NCBI RefSeq assembly: GCF_003416895.1
Contig: NZ_QVIO01000009.1
Location: 124,001-188,000 of the forward strand
From: Duganella sp. BJB476
GTDB taxonomy: Bacteria; Pseudomonadota; Gammaproteobacteria; Burkholderiales; Burkholderiaceae_D
DNA: 64,000 nucleotides
Direction: 5' to 3'
Shown here: positions 16,141-24,777 of the stretch, piece after piece
Layout of the letters: each line of letters opens with the position of its first letter
Numbering within the stretch: position 1 is the first letter of the stretch
The notes under the pieces: model-generated
What the model was told of the DNA's origin: nothing
Database searches by the model: none
Seen by the model: only the letters and a program-made list of their open reading frames with translations
Program-made: the position numbers and the translations under genes

Positions 16141-17580
16141 TCAGCGGCACGACGTCTCGGACGGCGATTCCTGGAATTGCTTGCGGTAGCCGCGGATCAG
16201 CGCCGAGCGGCTTTTCAAACCCCAGCGGTTGGCGGTCTTGATGATGTTGGCGCCGGCCTGGCCCTCGTCCTGCAGGTCGGCGCGTATCGCCTCCAGCCGC
16301 AGGCGCCGCACCACGGCCGAGGGCGACATGCCCAGGTGTTCGCGGAAGGCCATCTGCAGGGCGCGCTCGGTGACGCCGATCTGGGCCGCGATCTCGCGCG
16401 TGCACAAGTCATTCTTGGTGAAGTGCTCGACGATGTAGCGGTAGGCCCGGCGGTACTTGGCCGGCAGGCGCGCGCTGACGTCGTCGGTCGGCAGCGCCAC
16501 CGCGTTGTGCACGCTGCCGTCGAGCGATTTGATCACCTGGGTCTCGTTGCGCAGGCATTGCAGCGCGTCGTGGGTGTAGCTGGCATAGAACTTCATCGCC
16601 TCGGCCACGTAGCCGCGCTGCATGCAGATCTTGGCCTGGCAATACAGGTAGTCCAGATTCCAGCGCCGCGTGGTGCAATTGCCCGGACCGCTGCGCTGCA
16701 GCGTCTGTTCGGCCAGGTCGACGCAGTCGCCCGCCAGCGCGGCCAGGGCGATCTCCAGCCGCACGCCGTTCGAATAAGCGTGGCATTCCCACTTGCGGGC
16801 GCTGGCCGCGTGCGCCGCCAGCGCGACGCCGGCGTCGCGCTCGCCGGCGGCCAGCCGCGTCAGCAGGGCCAGGTACTGGGCGTGGCGGGCCACCAGTTCC
16901 GGCGTCGGCCGCCCGGCCGCGGACCGTCCCATGTGCTCGCCGAAGTCGCGCAGCAGTTGCATGTGATTGCCGCGTGTCATGACCGACTGCCAGAACGCGT
17001 GGTCGCGCAGGACGGCCGAGCAGCGCACCCCCAGTTGCACCGCGAAGTCCACCGCCAGCAACTCGGTCAGCAGCAGCCAGCGCCCGTCGGGCTCGGACGC
17101 GGTCAGCGCGCGCGCGTGCGCCAGCGCCTCGTCGGCCGCGTCCTGCTGGCCCAGCAGATGATGGATGATCGCCACCCCCAGCGCGGCCTCGATCTTTTGG
17201 CGGCCGCTGGCGGCGCCCTCCTGGCTGATGCGGGAAAAACAGTGCAGCGCCGCGCTGTAGCGGTGCATGGCCAGCGCCTGCCAGCCGGTATTGCGGCACG
17301 AGAACACGCGCAGCTGCTCGTTCGAGCCGCGCAGCAGCTTCTGCGCCTTGCGGTAGTGTTCCTCCGCATCCTCGTCGCGGCCCAGCAGCAGCGAGGCGTC
17401 GGCGGTGGCCTGGCAGGCCAGCACCCGCAGCTCCTCGTCGACGGCGCCGTCCGGGTCGGTCTGGCGGGTGCTGTGCCGCAGCGCGGTTTCAAATTCACCA
17501 TCGAGCATGGCAAACGCGTACGACGGCATGGGCTCGTCCGTCGTCAGGGCGGAAATGACCGCGAAGTAGATGCTGTACAT
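16141..17580 (-). CDS. hrpB: AraC-type T3SS master regulator HrpB/HrpX family
   Basis: 479 aa, close to the 477 aa of Ralstonia HrpB. The first ~370 residues form an alpha-helical TPR-like region, and residues ~385-475 form the double helix-turn-helix of AraC proteins (IAAQIGVTERALQMAFREHLGMSP ... NIIKTANRWGLKSRSALIRGYRKQF). Family members bind the hrpII/PIP box TTCG-N16-TTCG; several exact copies occur in this window before T3SS genes. Its own upstream region has no such box, in keeping with control from above by HrpG-type regulators, but does contain the palindrome AGAAATTTCT shared with the hrpG-like promoter. ATG at 17580 with AAAGGG upstream. Confidence 0.93.
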   Translation of the reverse strand: MYSIYFAVISALTTDEPMPSYAFAMLDGEFETALRHSTRQTDPDGAVDEELRVLACQATADASLLLGRDEDAEEHYRKAQKLLRGSNEQLRVFSCRNTGWQALAMHRYSAALHCFSRISQEGAASGRQKIEAALGVAIIHHLLGQQDAADEALAHARALTASEPDGRWLLLTELLAVDFAVQLGVRCSAVLRDHAFWQSVMTRGNHMQLLRDFGEHMGRSAAGRPTPELVARHAQYLALLTRLAAGERDAGVALAAHAASARKWECHAYSNGVRLEIALAALAGDCVDLAEQTLQRSGPGNCTTRRWNLDYLYCQAKICMQRGYVAEAMKFYASYTHDALQCLRNETQVIKSLDGSVHNAVALPTDDVSARLPAKYRRAYRYIVEHFTKNDLCTREIAAQIGVTERALQMAFREHLGMSPSAVVRRLRLEAIRADLQDEGQAGANIIKTANRWGLKSRSALIRGYRKQFQESPSETSCR

Positions 17581-17712
17581 GAATCTGACCCTTTATTGGT
17601 GCACTGAACAAAAACGTGCGCGGCCCACGTGTGCGGGGCCGCAGACCGCGTGGCGCGAGGCTGATGTCGCCGATACCGTCATCCACACTGCCTAGCTTAG
17701 CGAGTTGACAAA

Positions 17713-17723
17713 AGAAATTTCTC
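17713..17723. promoter_or_regulatory. Palindromic AGAAATTTCTC element upstream of hrpB
   Basis: AGAAATTTCT is a perfect 10-bp palindrome, flanked by TTGACAAA and TCAACAA, ~135 bp upstream of the hrpB start. The same 11 bases occur ~122 bp upstream of the first hrpG-like gene (33520-33530). Candidate operator; the binding factor is unknown. Confidence 0.4.
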
Positions 17724-17762
17724 AACAAATTCACGCACTGCACAAATTTTTTGTTTGGGCCG

Positions 17763-18587
17763 CTATGGCGCCGGGGGGCCGAGCACGCCGTGCTGGAAGA
17801 AGCCGCGGAAATCGCGGAACGAGAATTCCGTCTTGAACTCGTCGACGAAAGAGCCGGTCAGCAAGACCAGCATCAGCAGCGCGATGGCGCCGCGGATGGG
17901 CTGGCTCAGGGCCATCGGCTCAAGCTTGTCGGCCGCGCGCGCCATCAGGCCGAAGCCGAGATCGATCAGCACCAGCACCAGGATCACCGGCGAGACCAGC
18001 TTGACGGCCACCGTCATGACCGAATCGAGGCGGTGGATCAGGAAAGTCTCGGCACTGCCGCTCAGCGTCGGCAGCGCCGTGCTCAGCGGCCACCAGCGGA
18101 AGGAGGCAAACACCACGTCCAGCAACACCAGCATGCCGCCCGAGGCATAGAACAGCACGATGGCGAGCTGGATCAGCACGTTCGAGATCGGCGTGCTCTG
18201 CTCCCCGCGCAGCGGGTTGCTGGTCTGGATATTGTTGAAGCCGGCCATATTGTCGATCACCACGCCGACGCTTTGCGCCACCCAGAAGATGGTCGAGGCG
18301 GCGTAGCCGATCACCATGCCGATGAACATCTCCTTGACGACCAGGACCAGCGCCGTCGTGCCGTCCACCAGCGCGATGGCTTCCGCCGGTTGGCCGGCCG
18401 CGATGAAAAAGCAGATCAGGTACACCACGCCGTTGCGGGCGCCACCCGGCAACACCTGGTCCGAGGTGGCCGGCAGCACGGTGAAGATCACCAGCAGCCG
18501 CACGCTCGACAGGCACATCATATACAGCAGTTCGTGCCAGTTGGCGTGCAGCCCGAACATCTGCTCGATCAGCGAGGCATCCTGCAT
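17763..18587 (-). CDS. hrcT: T3SS export apparatus protein HrcT (SctT)
   Basis: 274 aa, SpaR/YscT/FliR family inner-membrane protein. Hydrophobic helices run through the whole length (LLYMMCLSSVRLLVIFTVLPATS, VVYLICFFIAAG, MFIGMVIGYAASTIFWVAQSVGVVIDNMAG, LVSPVILVLVLIDLGFGLMARAA, ALLMLVLLTGSFV). It forms the export gate with HrcR and HrcS. ATG at 18587 overlaps the stop of the preceding hrpB7 gene as ATGA, so translation is coupled. It is the last gene of the minus-strand hrpB1-hrcT operon. Confidence 0.95.
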   Translation of the reverse strand: MQDASLIEQMFGLHANWHELLYMMCLSSVRLLVIFTVLPATSDQVLPGGARNGVVYLICFFIAAGQPAEAIALVDGTTALVLVVKEMFIGMVIGYAASTIFWVAQSVGVVIDNMAGFNNIQTSNPLRGEQSTPISNVLIQLAIVLFYASGGMLVLLDVVFASFRWWPLSTALPTLSGSAETFLIHRLDSVMTVAVKLVSPVILVLVLIDLGFGLMARAADKLEPMALSQPIRGAIALLMLVLLTGSFVDEFKTEFSFRDFRGFFQHGVLGPPAP

Positions 18588-19099
18588 CAGGCCGCCTCCC
18601 GCGCTTCGCGCGCGGCGCGGAAATGGCGTGCCATGCTGGCCTCGGCCGATTCCTCGTCCTGCGCCAGTTCCTCGGCCGCCAGCCGCTCCCGCTCCAGCTT
18701 GGCGATCTGCTCCAGGCTGAGATCGCGCTGCGCCTCGACCCGGCCGATCTCGCGCTGGGTGGCGCCGACCTCGTCGTGCTGCGCGGCCAGGCGCTGGCGG
18801 CCCGCTTGCAGCGCGGCGTCGGCCTGCCGCAGTTCCAGCTGCAGACGCGCGCGTTCGGCCTCGTGGGCCAGGTAGCCGTGCACCGCGAAGCCGCCGTCCG
18901 CGTCAAGCAGCGCCGCCAGGCGCCGGTCCTGCCGCGCGCAGCCGGCCTGGCTGTCGGCCAGCGCCCGTTCCTGCCCGGTCAGTTCGCTGCGGCACTCGGC
19001 CAATGCGGCGCGCTGCGCCGCCAGCGCGCGCTCCAGGCGCGCCAGCGCGCGCCGCTTGATGCCCAGCACCGCCCGCCAGGAAGCCAGCGCCGCGCTCAT
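18587..19099 (-). CDS. hrpB7: T3SS stalk protein HrpB7 (SctO/FliJ-like)
   Basis: 170 aa, almost entirely alpha-helical coiled coil rich in Ala, Arg, Glu and Gln (heptads around LARLERALAAQRAALAECRSEL and QIAKLERERLAAEELAQDEE). Proteins at this position link the ATPase ring to the export gate, like FliJ or the F1 gamma stalk. ATG at 19099 overlaps the hrcN stop in an ATGA junction; an in-frame ATG at 19108 is an alternative. Sequence alone is low in information, so the call rests on the helical pattern and the conserved order hrcN-hrpB7-hrcT. Confidence 0.85.
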   Translation of the reverse strand: MSAALASWRAVLGIKRRALARLERALAAQRAALAECRSELTGQERALADSQAGCARQDRRLAALLDADGGFAVHGYLAHEAERARLQLELRQADAALQAGRQRLAAQHDEVGATQREIGRVEAQRDLSLEQIAKLERERLAAEELAQDEESAEASMARHFRAAREAREAA

Positions 19100-20415
19100 G
19101 GCAGCCATTGCGCCAGCGCGTCCAGCGTGTCCTGGGGCGCGATCCATTCGTCGGTGTGCTGGCCCAGGAAGTCCAGGATCTCGGCGTGTGCGGCGATGGC
19201 GTCGTCGGCCAGCGGGTCGCTGCCGGCCTGGTATTCGCCCAGCTGCAGCAAGGTTTCGACTTCCTTGTACTTGGCCATCAGGCGCCGCACCCGGCCGGCG
19301 CAGGCCAGCTGCTCGGGCGCGACGATCTGCGTCATCACCCGGCTCAGGCTGCCCAGCACATCGATCGCCGGATACTGGTTGCGGGCCGCGATCTCGCGCG
19401 ACAGGATCAGGTGGCCGTCCAGGATGCCGCGCACCTCCTCGCTGATCGGGTCGCTGCCGCTGTCGTCTTCGGCCAGCACTGTGTACAGGCCGGTGATCGA
19501 ACCGGTGTCGCTCATGCCGGCCCGCTCCAGCAGCCGCGGCAATTCGGCGAAGATGGACGGCGGAAAGCCGCGCCGGGTCGGCGGTTCGCCGGCAGCCAGG
19601 CCGATCTCGCGCTGGGCGCGGGCGAAGCGGGTTAGCGAGTCCATCATCAACAGCACGCGCAGGCCGCAATCGCGGAAGTACTCGGCGATCGCGGTGCCGA
19701 CGTGCGCCGCCTTGGCGCGCTCGACCGAAGAGCGGTCCGAGGTGGCGCACACCACCACGGTCTTTTCCATGCCTTGGGGACCGAGCACCAGCTCGATGAA
19801 CTCGCGCACCTCGCGCCCCCGTTCGCCGATCAGCACGATGACGTTGACGTCGCACTCGGTGCCGCGCGCCAGCATGCCCAGCAAGGTGCTCTTGCCGACC
19901 CCGGCTGGCGCGAAGATGCCCATGCGCTGGCCCTCGCCCAGCGTCATCATGCCGTCGATTACGCGGATGCCGGTGTACAGCGGCGCTTCGATCAGGCGCC
20001 GCCGCATCGGATCGGGCGCCAGCGCGTAGACCGGCACCTGCCGCTCGTAGTCGAGCGGCCCGGCGCCGTCGATCGGCTGGCCGAGGCCGTCGAGCACGCG
20101 CCCCAGCAAGCCGGCGCCGACGCCCACCGACAGCGGCCGGCCGTGGCCGTTCACGCGGGTGGCGCGCGAGAGCCCGACCATGCTGCCGAACGGCGCCAGC
20201 AGCGCCAGCTGGCGGCCGAAGCCGACCACCTCGGCCTGTTGCAACAGCGTGCCGTCGGCGTCGCGCAGATCGCACAGCTCGCCCAGCTTGACGTCGATGC
20301 CGCCCACCCGCAGCAGGGTGCCGGTGACTTCGACCACCTTGCCGGTCCGGTGCGGCGCCGCAATCAGGTCCAGCTCGGTTTCGAGCTGGTCGGCGAAGGT
20401 ATGCAGCGCGTCCAT
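19096..20415 (-). CDS. hrcN: T3SS ATPase HrcN (SctN)
   Basis: 439 aa, the usual length. Walker A is at residues ~166-177 (GIFAPAGVGKST), Walker B at ~255-260 (LLMMDS), with the conserved GERGREVREFIE and SLTRFARAQREIGLAAGEPP segments of flagellar/T3SS ATPases. It sits at the cytoplasmic base, releases chaperones and unfolds cargo. ATG at 20415 begins MDALHTFADQLETELD; only 1 nt separates it from the hrcL stop. The longer open frame upstream overlaps hrcL and is not used. Confidence 0.97.
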   Translation of the reverse strand: MDALHTFADQLETELDLIAAPHRTGKVVEVTGTLLRVGGIDVKLGELCDLRDADGTLLQQAEVVGFGRQLALLAPFGSMVGLSRATRVNGHGRPLSVGVGAGLLGRVLDGLGQPIDGAGPLDYERQVPVYALAPDPMRRRLIEAPLYTGIRVIDGMMTLGEGQRMGIFAPAGVGKSTLLGMLARGTECDVNVIVLIGERGREVREFIELVLGPQGMEKTVVVCATSDRSSVERAKAAHVGTAIAEYFRDCGLRVLLMMDSLTRFARAQREIGLAAGEPPTRRGFPPSIFAELPRLLERAGMSDTGSITGLYTVLAEDDSGSDPISEEVRGILDGHLILSREIAARNQYPAIDVLGSLSRVMTQIVAPEQLACAGRVRRLMAKYKEVETLLQLGEYQAGSDPLADDAIAAHAEILDFLGQHTDEWIAPQDTLDALAQWLP

Positions 20416-20416
20416 G

Positions 20417-21145
20417 TCAGGCCGCACCGTGTTCGAGCGCATCGTCCGCCCCGGCCTCGTGCTGGCCGCCGGCCAGGGCCAGACGCACCGCGGCCTGCAC
20501 CGCCCGCAGCTGGATCGACAGGCTGGCGTCGAAGACGCCGTAGTCCCATTCGCAGCGGCAGTCGCCGGGGCTGGCCGCGGCGTCGTCAAGCACTTCGGCG
20601 ACCACTGGCCAGTCCATCTGCCGGGCCGCCTCGGCGAAGGCGGCGCGCGCGGCCGGGCCGTCCTGCGGGTGCACGCTGACGGTCAGGAAGCTGGCCTCCT
20701 CCAGCGCCCGCCCCAGCTGGGCGGCGGCGCGCCGGAACAGGCCGGCACGGTCCTCGTCCATCGTGATGCGCTCGACCGCGCGCAGCACGATGCCGGCCAG
20801 ACGCTCGCGCATGCACAACAGCGCGCGGCGGTCGTCGCCGACCCGCGCCAGCATCTCGGCATGCAGCGCGTCGGCGGCCTGGCGCCGGCCGCTGGCGTAG
20901 CCCAGGCGCGCGCTGCGCTCGAACTGCAGCTGCGCGGCCTCCAGCACCTGCCGCGCCTCCTCCTCGGCCGCGGCGCGCACCGCGGCCGCCTCGCCGTGGG
21001 CCTCGGCCAGCCAGCGCGCGCCCACCTCCTGCAGATCCACAAAGCCGTGCTCGATATCGGACAGGCGCGCGAGGTCCTCGCGCCGCACCACATCGGCGCC
21101 GGCCTGGATGCCGACCCCGCCCTCGCCTCTCAGCCAAATAACCAT
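20417..21145 (-). CDS. hrcL: T3SS ATPase regulator/stator HrcL (HrpB5, SctL)
   Basis: 242 aa. Starts MVIWLRGEGGVG at 21145, inside the end of hrpB4. The central part (~45-110) is Ala/Glu-rich helix that in this family dimerises; the C-terminal ~130 residues resemble the FliH/YscL globular domain (ERITMDEDRAGLFRRAAAQLGRAL, VSVHPQD, CEWDYGVFDASLSIQLRAVQAAV). It binds HrcN and connects it to the sorting platform. Position between hrpB4 and hrcN is the standard Hrp2 order. Confidence 0.93.
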   Translation of the reverse strand: MVIWLRGEGGVGIQAGADVVRREDLARLSDIEHGFVDLQEVGARWLAEAHGEAAAVRAAAEEEARQVLEAAQLQFERSARLGYASGRRQAADALHAEMLARVGDDRRALLCMRERLAGIVLRAVERITMDEDRAGLFRRAAAQLGRALEEASFLTVSVHPQDGPAARAAFAEAARQMDWPVVAEVLDDAAASPGDCRCEWDYGVFDASLSIQLRAVQAAVRLALAGGQHEAGADDALEHGAA

Positions 21146-21759
21146 GCGGCCTCCGGGAACAACGCCGGCAACAGCGCGACAAAATCGGCGCCGTCGTCGC
21201 CGTCGGCGGCGGCCGGCGCGCCGGCCGGCGCCTCGGCCGGCAGCACCAGCGCGATCAGCTGGCGCAGCGTGGGATCGGTCCAGGCTTGCTCGCGCAGCAA
21301 CATCGCGTGACCGCTCCAGGCCCAGCCGGCGGCGTCGGCGACCGGCAGCACGGCCGGCCCCGGGCCGGCCTCGCCGTGTTGCAGCAACTGCAGCGCGTCC
21401 GCGCCCAACAGGGCGCGCAGCGGTTCCAGCACGGCGCGGTCGATGCAGCGCCGCAGCGCCGCGCGCCGCGCGTACAGCGCGCGCGCGGCCAGCACGCGCC
21501 ACAGCAGCGCCGGCTCCAGCAGCGCCAGCCGGTTTGCCGGCCGCGCCAACGCCGCCGGCGCCAGCGGCGCCAGCCGCAGCGCCGCGCGCAGCCGGCCCAG
21601 CCGGCCGGGCTGGGAAGCCGGCAAGTGCCAGGCCAGCGCGGCGTCGGCGTCGAACAGCCGCGGCAGCCAGCTGGGATCGAGCTGGCGGTCCAGTTGCAGC
21701 AGCCGTTGCTCATAGGCGCGCAGCAGCGCCGCCACCGGCGTCATGGCGGTGTCGTTCAT
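21130..21759 (-). CDS. hrpB4: T3SS accessory cytoplasmic protein HrpB4 (SctK-like)
   Basis: 209 aa, Leu/Ala/Arg-rich. ATG at 21759 (MNDTAMTPVAALL) overlaps the hrcJ stop as ATGA. Family members are poorly conserved but hold this place between hrcJ and hrcL; they are thought to act in the cytoplasmic sorting platform. Visible Trp and Pro residues (DPSWLPRLFDADAALAWHLP) fit the family pattern. The call relies largely on gene order. Confidence 0.82.
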   Translation of the reverse strand: MNDTAMTPVAALLRAYEQRLLQLDRQLDPSWLPRLFDADAALAWHLPASQPGRLGRLRAALRLAPLAPAALARPANRLALLEPALLWRVLAARALYARRAALRRCIDRAVLEPLRALLGADALQLLQHGEAGPGPAVLPVADAAGWAWSGHAMLLREQAWTDPTLRQLIALVLPAEAPAGAPAAADGDDGADFVALLPALFPEAAWLFG

Positions 21760-22562
21760 CGGCCGCCGCTCCGCGCGCGCAGGCGGGCGCGCAGCGCGTC
21801 GGCGGCGCGGCGCCACCAGGGCGCGGGGCCGAGCGCGGTGACGTTGGCGGCGGCGCCGGCGTCAGCCTGGCGGCGCCGCCACAGTATCGCCGCCAGCAGC
21901 ATGGCCAGCGCGGCGAGCGCCGCCGACAGCTGCCACGGCGCGTAGCTGGCGGCGCGCCGCGGCGGCAGTGGCAACGGGCGCGCCATCACGCCCGGCACCA
22001 TGGTCACGCTGACGTTGTCGTAGTTCAGCCCTTCGACGCTGTGTACCACCAGGTTCTTGATGCTGGGTACCAGCGAGGCGACGTCGGTGTTGGGCCGGTA
22101 CTTGATGAACACCGAGGCGCTGGCCGGCTTGACCACGCTCGACAGCGGGTCGTTGTTGGGCAGCGCGATCTCGACATTGGCGACCGCCACGCCGTCGATG
22201 GTGGCCAGCGTGTGCGCCAGCTGTTGCGACACGCCGTAGATGAAACGCACCCGCTCCTCGGTCGGGGTGGAGATCAGGCCATCCTTCTTGAACATTTCGC
22301 CCAGGTTGCTGTAGCGCGCGCGCGGCAGGCCGTGCGCGTGCAGCGTGTTCATGGCGCGGGCGAAGTCTTCTTCCGCCACATTGATCTGCCAGCTCTTGCC
22401 GCCGTCCGGGGTGAGCTTGCTGGCGTCGACCTCGGTTTCCAGCAACACGGTCAGGATGTCGTTGGCGTCGGCTTCGCTCAGCTGGGCGAACAGTTGCTTG
22501 TCGCAGGCCGCCAGGCACAGACACAGGCACAGGGCTGCGCTCAGGCGCGGAAACAGGCTCAT
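21756..22562 (-). CDS. hrcJ: T3SS inner-membrane ring lipoprotein HrcJ (SctJ)
   Basis: 268 aa from the ATG at 22562; a GTG at 22574 that overlaps the hrpB2 stop is an alternative start. Signal peptide with lipobox LAAC (Cys20), followed by KQLFAQLSEADANDILTVLLETEVDA, the hallmark of the YscJ/FliF family ring domain, then RARYSNLGEMFKKDGLISTPTEERVRF. A C-terminal membrane helix (LSAALAALAMLLAAILW) ends in an Arg-rich cytoplasmic tail. It forms the periplasmic side of the basal-body ring. Confidence 0.96.
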   Translation of the reverse strand: MSLFPRLSAALCLCLCLAACDKQLFAQLSEADANDILTVLLETEVDASKLTPDGGKSWQINVAEEDFARAMNTLHAHGLPRARYSNLGEMFKKDGLISTPTEERVRFIYGVSQQLAHTLATIDGVAVANVEIALPNNDPLSSVVKPASASVFIKYRPNTDVASLVPSIKNLVVHSVEGLNYDNVSVTMVPGVMARPLPLPPRRAASYAPWQLSAALAALAMLLAAILWRRRQADAGAAANVTALGPAPWWRRAADALRARLRARSGGR

Positions 22563-22570
22563 GGTCGCGC

Positions 22571-22975
22571 TCACTGGTTTTTCATCAGGGTTTGCACCGA
22601 ACTCTTGCCCGATTGCGCCAGGCCGTTGGCGACGTTCAGCTTGAACGTCAGCATCGCCATCTCGGTCTGCACATGGATGATGCGTTCGGCCAGCTGCGGC
22701 AGGTTGCTGGTGTCGCCGATGGAAAAGGACTTGGCGTTTTCCAGCGTGCTGGCGATCGCCTGGTCCTGCGAGGACACCAGATGGTTGAGCGCGGACGGGC
22801 CGTGCGCCGGCGCGCGCACCGCGCTGGTGGCCGGCTGTTGTTCCATCAAGGCGGCGAAACGGTCTACCAAGGACGATGCCGGCGGCGCGGCGGGCGGCGC
22901 GGCGGCGCCCGATTCGACGCCGGCGGTGGCCGCGCCGGGCGGCAGCGGCGGCAGCGGAGGGATGGCAGCGATCAT
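22571..22975 (-). CDS. hrpB2: T3SS inner rod protein HrpB2 (SctI)
   Basis: 134 aa. The first ~40 residues are Pro/Ala-rich; the C-terminal part is amphipathic helix ending TLMKNQ, the conserved end of HrpB2 proteins and needed for secretion in Xanthomonas. Early substrate that builds the periplasmic rod. 10 bp downstream of hrpB1. Confidence 0.93.
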   Translation of the reverse strand: MIAAIPPLPPLPPGAATAGVESGAAAPPAAPPASSLVDRFAALMEQQPATSAVRAPAHGPSALNHLVSSQDQAIASTLENAKSFSIGDTSNLPQLAERIIHVQTEMAMLTFKLNVANGLAQSGKSSVQTLMKNQ

Positions 22976-22985
22976 GGCGTTCCCC

Positions 22986-23444
22986 TCAGGCCCGCAGGTA
23001 GTGGCTATAGCCGGGCTCGGCCGGTGCAGGCGGGGCCGGCTCCGGCTCGTCCTGCGGCTCGGGATGTTTGCCGAACAGCATGTTGACCAGGGCGATCGCT
23101 TCCGGGTCCTCGTTGCGCACCAGCACCTCGTTGGCGCTGATGGACCAGGCCGGGTCGTTGGCGGCGAACAGGCACACCGCCAGCAGCGCGGTGCTGATCG
23201 GCATCGCCGCGATGCCGGGCGTGGCGCCGTCCAGGTTGCGCAGGATGTGGGTGGCCTGCAGGTATTTCTTGCGCTTCATCAGCAGCCAGGCGTCAAAGGT
23301 GTCCAGTTCGCGGAAGCGCGGCCGCAGCACGCGCAGCGCCGCCAGCAGCGCGTCCGACTCGGCCAGGCAGTCGTTCTTCACGCCGGCCAGCAGCACTTCG
23401 ATGAGGGAGGAAACGATTTTTTTGTCGCACGAGGTGTAGTCCAT
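22986..23444 (-). CDS. hrpB1: HrpB1/HrpK family T3SS protein
   Basis: 152 aa, starts MDYTSCDKKIVSSLIEVLLAG at 23444 with AGGA upstream. A TPR-like helical core (LLAALRVLRPRFRELDTFDAWLLMKRKKYLQATHILRNLD) is the family hallmark, followed by a Pro/Glu-rich tail. HrpB1 of Xanthomonas is periplasmic and binds peptidoglycan. First gene of the minus-strand hrp operon, with an exact hrpII promoter upstream. The longer open frame crosses that promoter and is rejected. Confidence 0.92.
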   Translation of the reverse strand: MDYTSCDKKIVSSLIEVLLAGVKNDCLAESDALLAALRVLRPRFRELDTFDAWLLMKRKKYLQATHILRNLDGATPGIAAMPISTALLAVCLFAANDPAWSISANEVLVRNEDPEAIALVNMLFGKHPEPQDEPEPAPPAPAEPGYSHYLRA

Positions 23445-23503
23445 GGGGTCCTGCCACTGGTTGGGTTGCGGGAGCGGGCCGGCGGCGCCGCTGGTCACTG
23501 CAT

Positions 23504-23565
23504 ACGATACGCGCCGGCGCCGGCGCCGGCGCCGCCGGTGACGAAGCCATGGGGCCGCGAACGAA
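23504..23565 (-). promoter_or_regulatory. hrpII (PIP) box with -10 for the hrpB1-hrcT operon
   Basis: Minus strand TTCGT (23565-23561), 15 nt, TTCGT (23545-23541), 31 nt, then TATCGT (23509-23504). Most of the spacer is a GCGCCG repeat tract. Confidence 0.82.
23511..23538. repeat. GCGCCG short tandem repeat between divergent hrp promoters
   Basis: About four copies of GCGCCG plus a partial unit, filling the spacer between the hrpII box and -10 of the hrpB1 promoter. The alternating G/C run could form Z-DNA or slip during replication. Confidence 0.65.
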
Positions 23566-23578
23566 CCGCCCGCCGCGG

Positions 23579-23639
23579 TTCGTTCGCGGCGCGGGCGCTT
23601 CGCTGGCGGCGCCGCGCGCGCGGCGCGGAACGGCACAAT
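23579..23639 (+). promoter_or_regulatory. hrpII (PIP) box with -10 for the hrcU operon
   Basis: TTCGT (23579-23583), 15 nt, TTCGC (23599-23603), 30 nt, then CACAAT (23634-23639). The boxes of the two divergent operons are separated by only 13 bp. Confidence 0.82.
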
Positions 23640-23679
23640 GACGGGCGAGCGCTTGTTCCCTTCCCTTTGCCGGTGTCCC

Positions 23680-24777
23680 ATGTCAGACGAAAAAACCGAA
23701 CGGCCCACAGAAAAGAAACTGCAGGATGCGCGCCGCGACGGCGAGAGCACCAAGAGCACCGATCTCGGCAGCGCGGCGGTGCTGCTGTCGGTGGTGGCCC
23801 TGATGGCGCTGGGCGGCACCACCCTGGGCGACGGCCTGCGCGCCCTGCTGCACGCCGCCCTGGACGAGGTGACGGCGGCCGGCCGGCCCGGCTACGACCT
23901 GTACACCCCGATGCTGGCCATCGCGCTGCAGGGCGCGCGCCTGCTGCTGCCCTTCCTGCTGGCGACGATGGTGGCCGCGGTGGCCGGCATCTGGGCCCAG
24001 ACCGGCATCAACATTTCATTCAAGCCGGTCGAGCTGAAGTTCAGCGCCGTCGATCCGGCCGCCGGCATGCAGCGCATCTTTTCGGTGCGCTCGCTGATCG
24101 ACCTGCTGAAGATGGTGGTCAAGGCGGTGGTGATCTTCGCCGTCATGCGCCAGACACTGATGCTGCTGGCGCCGCTGATCGTCGGCACCGCCTACCTGCC
24201 GGTGGCCGACATCGTGCAGATCAGCTGGCAGGTGCTGTACCAGTTCATCGCGATCGGCGGCGTGCTGGCGCTGCTGATGGGCGCGGTCGACTTCGGCATC
24301 CAGCGCTGGCTGTTCATCCGCGACCACCGCATGAGCAAGGACGACATCAAGCGCGAGCACAAGGATTCCGAAGGCGACCCCCGCCTCAAGGGCCAGCGCA
24401 AGGCGGTGGCCAAGGAGATGGCGCAGGGGGCGCCGGCCAGCGCGCTGAAGGGCGCGCAGGCGGTGATCGTCAACCCGACCCACTACGCGGTGGCGCTGCG
24501 CTACGCGCCGGAGGAGATGGGCCTGCCGCGGGTGATCGCCAAGGGCGTCGACGCCGACGCCCTGGCGCTGCGCCGCGCCGCGCAGCAGCAGGGCATCCCC
24601 ATCATCGGCAATCCGCCGCTGGCGCGCGCCTTGTACACGGTCGCGCTGCACCATCCCATCCCCGAGCCGCTGTTCGAGACCGTGGCCGTGATCCTCAAGT
24701 GGGTGGCCGAGATCGGCGCCCGTCCCGGCGAGGCGCATGCCGGCCCCGCCCACTCTTACCTGGCCGAACCGCTATGA
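23680..24777 (+). CDS. hrcU: T3SS export switch protein HrcU (SctU)
   Basis: 365 aa; the ATG at 23680 (MSDEKTERPTEKKLQDARRDG) is preferred since an in-frame upstream codon at 23638 lies inside the promoter -10. Four membrane helices span ~30-205, then a cytoplasmic domain with the NPTH autocleavage motif (Asn265-His268) in VIVNPTHYAVALRY. Cleavage after the Asn is required for the switch from early to late substrates. First gene of the plus-strand operon. Confidence 0.97.
   Translation: MSDEKTERPTEKKLQDARRDGESTKSTDLGSAAVLLSVVALMALGGTTLGDGLRALLHAALDEVTAAGRPGYDLYTPMLAIALQGARLLLPFLLATMVAAVAGIWAQTGINISFKPVELKFSAVDPAAGMQRIFSVRSLIDLLKMVVKAVVIFAVMRQTLMLLAPLIVGTAYLPVADIVQISWQVLYQFIAIGGVLALLMGAVDFGIQRWLFIRDHRMSKDDIKREHKDSEGDPRLKGQRKAVAKEMAQGAPASALKGAQAVIVNPTHYAVALRYAPEEMGLPRVIAKGVDADALALRRAAQQQGIPIIGNPPLARALYTVALHHPIPEPLFETVAVILKWVAEIGARPGEAHAGPAHSYLAEPL

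Noticed and set aside
21108..24773. Long N-terminal extension of the hrcV frame reaching back to 21108
   Set aside because: It runs antisense through hrcL-hrpB1 and then out of frame through hrcU; HrcV begins at the ATG at 24774.
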